DNA from: Mycolicibacterium porcinum
Lineage (GTDB): Bacteria; Actinomycetota; Actinomycetes; Mycobacteriales; Mycobacteriaceae
Direction: 5' to 3'
Length of the DNA: 54,116 bases
NCBI GenBank assembly: GCA_002086835.1
Contig: MVIG01000034.1
Span: 1-54,116 of the forward strand
Under the pieces are notes generated by a model. The model did not search any database, had not been told where the DNA came from, and was given only the letters and a program-made list of their open reading frames with translations. The translations under genes were made by a program, and so were the position numbers. This document shows, piece by piece, positions 51,601 through 54,116 of this stretch (position 1 is the stretch's first letter; every line of letters begins with the position of its first letter).

Positions 51601-52019
51601 TGGGTCTGCTGGCCGACGAGCTGGTGTTCTTCTACCGGGAAGTGTCGGTGGCCGCGCTCGACGCCGCGGTGCTGGCCCTGATCGCGCGGGGCCGCGACGC
51701 CGAGGCCCGCGAGCTGTGGCGCGACCGCAGGCCCATCGAGCGGGCGTACTTCTGGCTGCCGTTCACGGTGCTGCGGGTCAGCGCGGCCGTGGCGCTCGGC
51801 GACCTGGAGGAGGCCCGGGCCCGGGCGGCCGAACTCAGCCCGTATTCCGGCCGGATCGCCGGGCTCGGTGTGGACGGGCTCATGGTGGGGCCGGTCGACG
51901 AGGCGCTCGCCGCCGCTGCCGGCGCGCTGGGCCGGGTGGACGAGGCGCGGGGCTACCGCGAGGCGGCTGCGGCGTTGCGGGACCGGCTGGCCGAACAGGC
52001 CCGGGCCTTCATCGACTGA
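48684..52019 (+). CDS. Large BTAD/SARP-type transcriptional regulator with AAA ATPase domain
   Basis: An 1111-aa regulator. Residues 1-95 form an OmpR-like winged helix (VRVRVLGPVQAW, ALQVYVSHLRRALEPG). Residues 100-250 form the BTAD helical repeat domain ending DLERDIL. A STAND/AAA ATPase follows with Walker A GEAGSGKTT (309-317) and Walker B LAVVLDDLHR (about 402-411). TPR-like helices fill 600-1111. The layout matches AfsR/LAL-type activators that turn on clusters when ATP-bound. Targets are unknown. GGGGG precedes ATG 48684. It is not part of the conserved M. tuberculosis order here and looks like a lineage-specific insertion. Confidence 0.92.
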   Translation: MTADNPVRVRVLGPVQAWVGDDPVDLGARLQRALLARLVVAHGHTVSVDRLIDDLWEGEPPPKALSALQVYVSHLRRALEPGRERRAPARILVSAAPGYCLRLPADAVDAWQFEAKVTVAYEESDAQQRVRLLEEALAGWSGDPFAGAGDALWAAPEVARLTELRLSAVEAQAAAQVDLGRYGTAVAALERHVRAHPGREGAAAVLATALYRTGRQTDALDVLRRTRDHLVAELGLEPGRALRDLERDILCQADHLEPSRPLLQPAIPEVAAPDRGETAAYGRADELAEIDAAARAVAAGGSAVLWVAGEAGSGKTTLAAAATSRLRAAGWRTVHGRCPEVHGAPAGWAWTEVLRELLDGGGPADDRQALAPLLHDGAAVESGTFWLGHAVADVLSVAAEAQPLAVVLDDLHRTDGLTLELLRLVADRIKNLPVLVIGTYRPSEDRGELEVARAALTVHTAAHLMLGGLDAAATAALAADCGMTAASGEALRLLRERTGGNPLFVRELARLMAAEGPDAVWASVPVGVRDVLRRRLARLPGPTVTALRQAAVLGRDIDVDLLSELGRGDPDDLLDALEPAVLLGLLDEPEPGRLRFAHALVRDTLYEDTSKLRRSRLHAAALELLRAPGRSVDAAALAHHAVAAATAETSLAAAAFATEAAREADSVGAHAEAARQWRAAVQMLELAADRRLLPRTDGLDDEIAARCGLISALAQSGDAVAARIEMKAALQLLTGKSRDDLTVRVLTAWDTPLVWRDREYDESDSQMIGLLRQMLAGSGSGQPTELSVADRIRLLKALYVELEGTDPDGALAASTELLELARQAYAEDPGASGRLLCTALNVRSYCALGPDLDAERDSTAAELLRTAEATEQADYQAVAHWLLSLAAGHRCDLATAKRHVDIAVARAGTGQLVHLLGVLGLFRARMHLLAGRLDDAVSAYTDLAARMVENGAANGAKLAMVGRVTGEFCLGDLGLLADELVFFYREVSVAALDAAVLALIARGRDAEARELWRDRRPIERAYFWLPFTVLRVSAAVALGDLEEARARAAELSPYSGRIAGLGVDGLMVGPVDEALAAAAGALGRVDEARGYREAAAALRDRLAEQARAFID

Positions 52020-52072
52020 CGCCGGCGGTGCCGGATTATCGGCTCACGCCGGCGGTGCCGGATTATCGGCTC
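52019..52072. repeat. Two perfect 27-base tandem copies between convergent genes
   Basis: Bases 52019-52045 are repeated exactly at 52046-52072. Each unit contains CCGGC-GGT-GCCGG, a small hairpin. The first copy begins at the last base of the regulator stop codon, and the second contains the stop codon of the hemerythrin gene. The pair may act as a bidirectional terminator. Confidence 0.85.
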
Positions 52073-52752
52073 GCGCCGAACACCGCCCGTTCCCGCCGCC
52101 GGTGCACCAGTCGCAGCGCGGAGAGCATGATCCGCAGCCCGATTCCGGCGTGCTGAGCCTGGGCCGCCCGCTCGGCGTCGGTCATCACCGCCAGCGAGCG
52201 CGGGCCGTCAAACGACATGCGGCTGCCGTCTTTGGCGGCGCGCTCCACCGACTCCCAGTCCGCCACCGACACGTGCTCGGTGATCAGCGGGAACACCTCG
52301 AGCTCCTCGTCGTTGATGTGCTCGGTCAGCAGGGCCGAGAGTTCGGCCAGTTCGATGGCCATGAGGCCGGCGAGCCGGCGGTCGCCCATCGACAGCCGGA
52401 AGGCGGCGGCGCGGGCCCGTAACTGGTCCAGCCTCGGGTCGAGGGCGGCGTGGTCGTCGGTCAGCTCGCTGAGATCGACGTGACTGCCCACGCTGGCCCG
52501 GATCACTGGCCACAGCACGGTGTCCTCGGTGGTGTGGTGATGGTGGATGGAATCACACAGCCATTCCAGGTAGCGCGAGATCACCCTGGCCCGGCCCGGA
52601 GTGCAGATCACATCCCGGTCCCGCACCGCCGCGGCGAGGTCGGTCAGGCGCAGCAGATCGGCCAGCATGGCGCGGTGCGCCAGGGTGATACCCAGCAGGT
52701 CCGGCGCGGGATCGCCTTCGCGGCGGGGTGCGACGGTGACGGTGGTTGGCAC
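52063..52752 (-). CDS. Hemerythrin HHE-domain protein
   Basis: A 229-aa four-helix di-iron protein. Candidate ligands are His26, the SIHHHHTTEDTVLWP cluster (His70-73, Glu76), TDDHAALD (His101, Asp105) and TEHINDEELEVFP (His145, Glu149). Hemerythrin-like proteins sense or bind O2 or NO, or serve iron trafficking; the role here is unknown. The C-terminal 60 residues are a basic extension ending RRRERAVFGASR. Start GTG 52752 has GAGGAGCACC upstream. The stop lies inside the second 27-base repeat. It is divergent from the DUF5718 gene across 125 bases. Confidence 0.9.
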   Translation of the reverse strand: MPTTVTVAPRREGDPAPDLLGITLAHRAMLADLLRLTDLAAAVRDRDVICTPGRARVISRYLEWLCDSIHHHHTTEDTVLWPVIRASVGSHVDLSELTDDHAALDPRLDQLRARAAAFRLSMGDRRLAGLMAIELAELSALLTEHINDEELEVFPLITEHVSVADWESVERAAKDGSRMSFDGPRSLAVMTDAERAAQAQHAGIGLRIMLSALRLVHRRRERAVFGASR

Positions 52753-52864
52753 GGGGGTGCTCCTCGGGTTGTGCCGATCGCCGGGTGACGGATCGGAAGT
52801 CTTGGAGCACAGCCTGCTTCCGGCGACTTAAGTGCGACTTGTATCCGGCTTGTCGCGGCCACAG

Positions 52865-52870
52865 TAGGGT
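52865..52870 (+). promoter_or_regulatory. -10 element of the DUF5718 gene
   Basis: TAGGGT fits TANNNT and ends 8 bases before ATG 52878, identical in layout to serS. No Shine-Dalgarno is present. Confidence 0.5.
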
Positions 52871-52877
52871 TGCAGCC

Positions 52878-53693
52878 ATGATCGACATCGACCTTGGCGA
52901 AGTGCGCAACTGGTTCGGCTTCGGTGTGGCCGGTAATTTCGCGGGCCATCTCGAGCAAGCGGGCGAAGCCGGGGATTTCGTCAAGGTTGTGACCGAAGGG
53001 TATGCGCCCAAAGGCATCTTCCCGTGGTACGCGCCCGGCCGGGACGACTTCCTCGGAGAGTTCCCGCTGTCCACCGATGCCATCCTGTTGCCTGAGCCCG
53101 GAGAGGTTGACGGTCCGCTGAACCTCCAGATCGAGCCCGAGGTCGGGGTGGCCTGCCATGTGGTGTGGAACGGTGACACCGTCGCGCGGCTGGAGCCGTT
53201 CGCCCTCGGCGCCTTCAACGACTGCTCGATCCGCCGGCCCGGTGCACCGAAGATCAGCTACAAGAAGAACTGGGGTCCGGCCTCCAAAGGGGTTGCGCCG
53301 CAATTCTTCGAGATCAGCGACCTCACCCCGGACGGCCCGACCGCCACGATGCGGCTGGTCTGCTACCTGAGTGAGAACGACGGTGAGCAGCACGCCTACG
53401 GGGTGGATTCACCGCTGGTCGGTTACTCGTACTACGGCGAGGTGCTGCTGGATTGGATCGTCGAACGGCTGGCGAACCAGAAGGGTTCGGCGGATACGCC
53501 GTTGGAGGACGTCGGCGCCCTGATGGTGGCCAGCGGCCATCCGGAGAACGTGCTGATCGGTATCGGTGCCACCCGCTACACACCGCTGGGCGAGTCCACC
53601 TATCTCAAGCCGGGGGACGAGGCCATCGTCCGGGTGTACGACAGTGCGTCGAGCGCGGCTTCAGAACTGCGGCAGGTGGTTTCGGCCCGCTAG
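52878..53693 (+). CDS. DUF5718 family protein
   Basis: A 271-aa cytosolic protein of the DUF5718 family. Characteristic stretches are EVRNWFGFGVAGNFAGHLEQA, QIEPEVGVACHVVW and NDCSIRRPGAPKISYKKNWG. The mid-section resembles the fumarylacetoacetase fold in having an EPEVG and a GAFNDCSIR-like metal/substrate region, so hydrolase or isomerase activity on a small acid is conceivable. The substrate is unknown. It starts at ATG 52878 behind a leaderless-type promoter. Its TAG stop shares the CTAG at 53690-53693 with the convergent PH-like gene. Confidence 0.82.
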   Translation: MIDIDLGEVRNWFGFGVAGNFAGHLEQAGEAGDFVKVVTEGYAPKGIFPWYAPGRDDFLGEFPLSTDAILLPEPGEVDGPLNLQIEPEVGVACHVVWNGDTVARLEPFALGAFNDCSIRRPGAPKISYKKNWGPASKGVAPQFFEISDLTPDGPTATMRLVCYLSENDGEQHAYGVDSPLVGYSYYGEVLLDWIVERLANQKGSADTPLEDVGALMVASGHPENVLIGIGATRYTPLGESTYLKPGDEAIVRVYDSASSAASELRQVVSAR

Positions 53694-54025
53694 CCGCCGA
53701 GCAGTTCGTCGAGGAGCGCGACGAACTCGGTGGGGCGCTGGGGTGTGAAGGCCGGATCGGGGCGAGTCCCGTTGACCTTCAAGGTGATCAGGGTCGACTT
53801 GGTCGGCCGCCATATGTCCAGCGGCAGCCAGCGGCGCAGGTCGCTGCTGCCCCAGATGCGGAACCGGTTGAGTACCAGGCCGAGTGACTCGGCCCGGTAC
53901 GAGCGGATGTCCCGCAGCGGGATCACTTTCGACGTTCCCGACGGGAAGTGGTAGCGCCGCAACGTGATCGCCTCGCGATCCAGCTGGATCAGGCCGTCGT
54001 CGTAGTACTGGCGCGGTGCGCTCAT
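53690..54025 (-). CDS. Small PH-like domain protein (Rv3819-type)
   Basis: A 111-aa protein, the length I recall for M. tuberculosis Rv3819. It is beta-rich with a C-terminal helix (FVALLDELLGG), like bacterial PH domains. It begins QYYDDGLIQLDREAITLRRYHFP and contains KVIPLRDIRSYRAESLG. No enzyme motif is seen. ATG 54025 overlaps the stop of the upstream Rieske gene (ATGA), so they are coupled; the longer frame to 54088 is only Rieske coding sequence in another frame. Confidence 0.82.
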   Translation of the reverse strand: MSAPRQYYDDGLIQLDREAITLRRYHFPSGTSKVIPLRDIRSYRAESLGLVLNRFRIWGSSDLRRWLPLDIWRPTKSTLITLKVNGTRPDPAFTPQRPTEFVALLDELLGG

Positions 54026-54116
54026 TGCTTGGCGCACCGCAGTTCGTGGCCTTTGGTGGTGAGGCATTTGCCGTTGTCGAGGTTCCATTGCCAGCCGTGC
54101 AGGTTGCAGGTGAGGG
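54022..54116 (-). CDS. Rieske [2Fe-2S] domain protein, C-terminal end (partial)
   Basis: The minus-strand frame ending TGA at 54022 encodes about 31 residues and runs off the window edge. It contains the second Rieske half-motif TCNLHGWQWNLDNGKCL, in which Cys and His ligate the cluster (CxxHxW). The tail reads GHELRCAKQ. It is coupled to the PH-like gene by a 4-base overlap. The pair fits the M. tuberculosis Rv3818/Rv3819 arrangement. The N-terminal part is not in the window. Confidence 0.85.
   Translation of the reverse strand, partial: LTCNLHGWQWNLDNGKCLTTKGHELRCAKQ

Overview
This window is high-GC actinobacterial DNA from a mycobacterium, most likely a rapidly growing Mycolicibacterium related to M. 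smegmatis. The evidence is gene content and order. From gltB to serS the recognisable genes keep the order known in M. tuberculosis from Rv3859c to Rv3834c: gltBD, a PHP protein, ethR/ethA, rraA, an hns-like gene, the Rv3850 homologue, espR, the Rv3847 homologue, sodA, Rv3843c, glpQ1, bfrB, Rv3839, pheA, a phosphoglycerate mutase, Rv3836, Rv3835 and serS. The Dps and Mn-type SodA sequences fit M. smegmatis-like species. No rRNA, tRNA, CRISPR array, transposase or prophage was seen.

Layout. Positions 1-8156 hold accessory and stress genes: an SRPBCC protein, an aldo/keto reductase, DUF427, an AlkA-type glycosylase, Dps, a metallo-beta-lactamase-fold protein, aquaporin, a thioesterase and a His-rich copper-type P-ATPase under a CsoR-like palindrome. 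Positions 8157-15926 hold glutamate synthase gltBD and a GT87 membrane mannosyltransferase. Positions 15927-27067 hold a CRP-like site and a small ORF, an F420 luciferase-like oxidoreductase, an aldehyde dehydrogenase, a SulP transporter, DUF393, PHP, a small membrane protein, a Y-family polymerase with an SOS box, the divergent ethR/ethA pair, rraA and a TipAS-type MerR regulator. Positions 27111-30916 hold one minus-strand operon: Rv3850 homologue, a membrane protein, YcnI, CopC, CopD and the hns-like gene, in effect a periplasmic copper-acquisition cassette. Positions 31129-34401 hold a Thr-rich secreted protein, an ImmA/IrrE-type peptidase and a DUF6545 membrane protein, facing espR. An 850-base gene-free stretch follows.

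Positions 35296-43379 hold the Rv3847 homologue, sodA, a 52-aa membrane peptide, a cluster of DnaA-box-like sequences, rhodanese, Rv3843c and glpQ1 homologues, bfrB and the Rv3839 homologue (both with IdeR-like boxes), an LCP ligase and a CPBP protease. Positions 43525-54116 hold the pheA/phosphoglycerate mutase pair, a Cys-rich small protein, a zincin, a septum-formation-domain protein, serS, a 1111-aa BTAD/ATPase regulator, hemerythrin, a DUF5718 protein, a PH-like protein and the end of a Rieske protein.

Regulatory themes. Many starts have a TANNNT -10 element ending 6-8 bases upstream and no Shine-Dalgarno sequence, so they are probably read from leaderless mRNAs. Iron (IdeR), copper (CsoR-like), SOS (LexA), EthR and MerR-type operators can be read directly from the sequence. 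Functions come from recognised motifs and remembered family sequences; no database search was possible.
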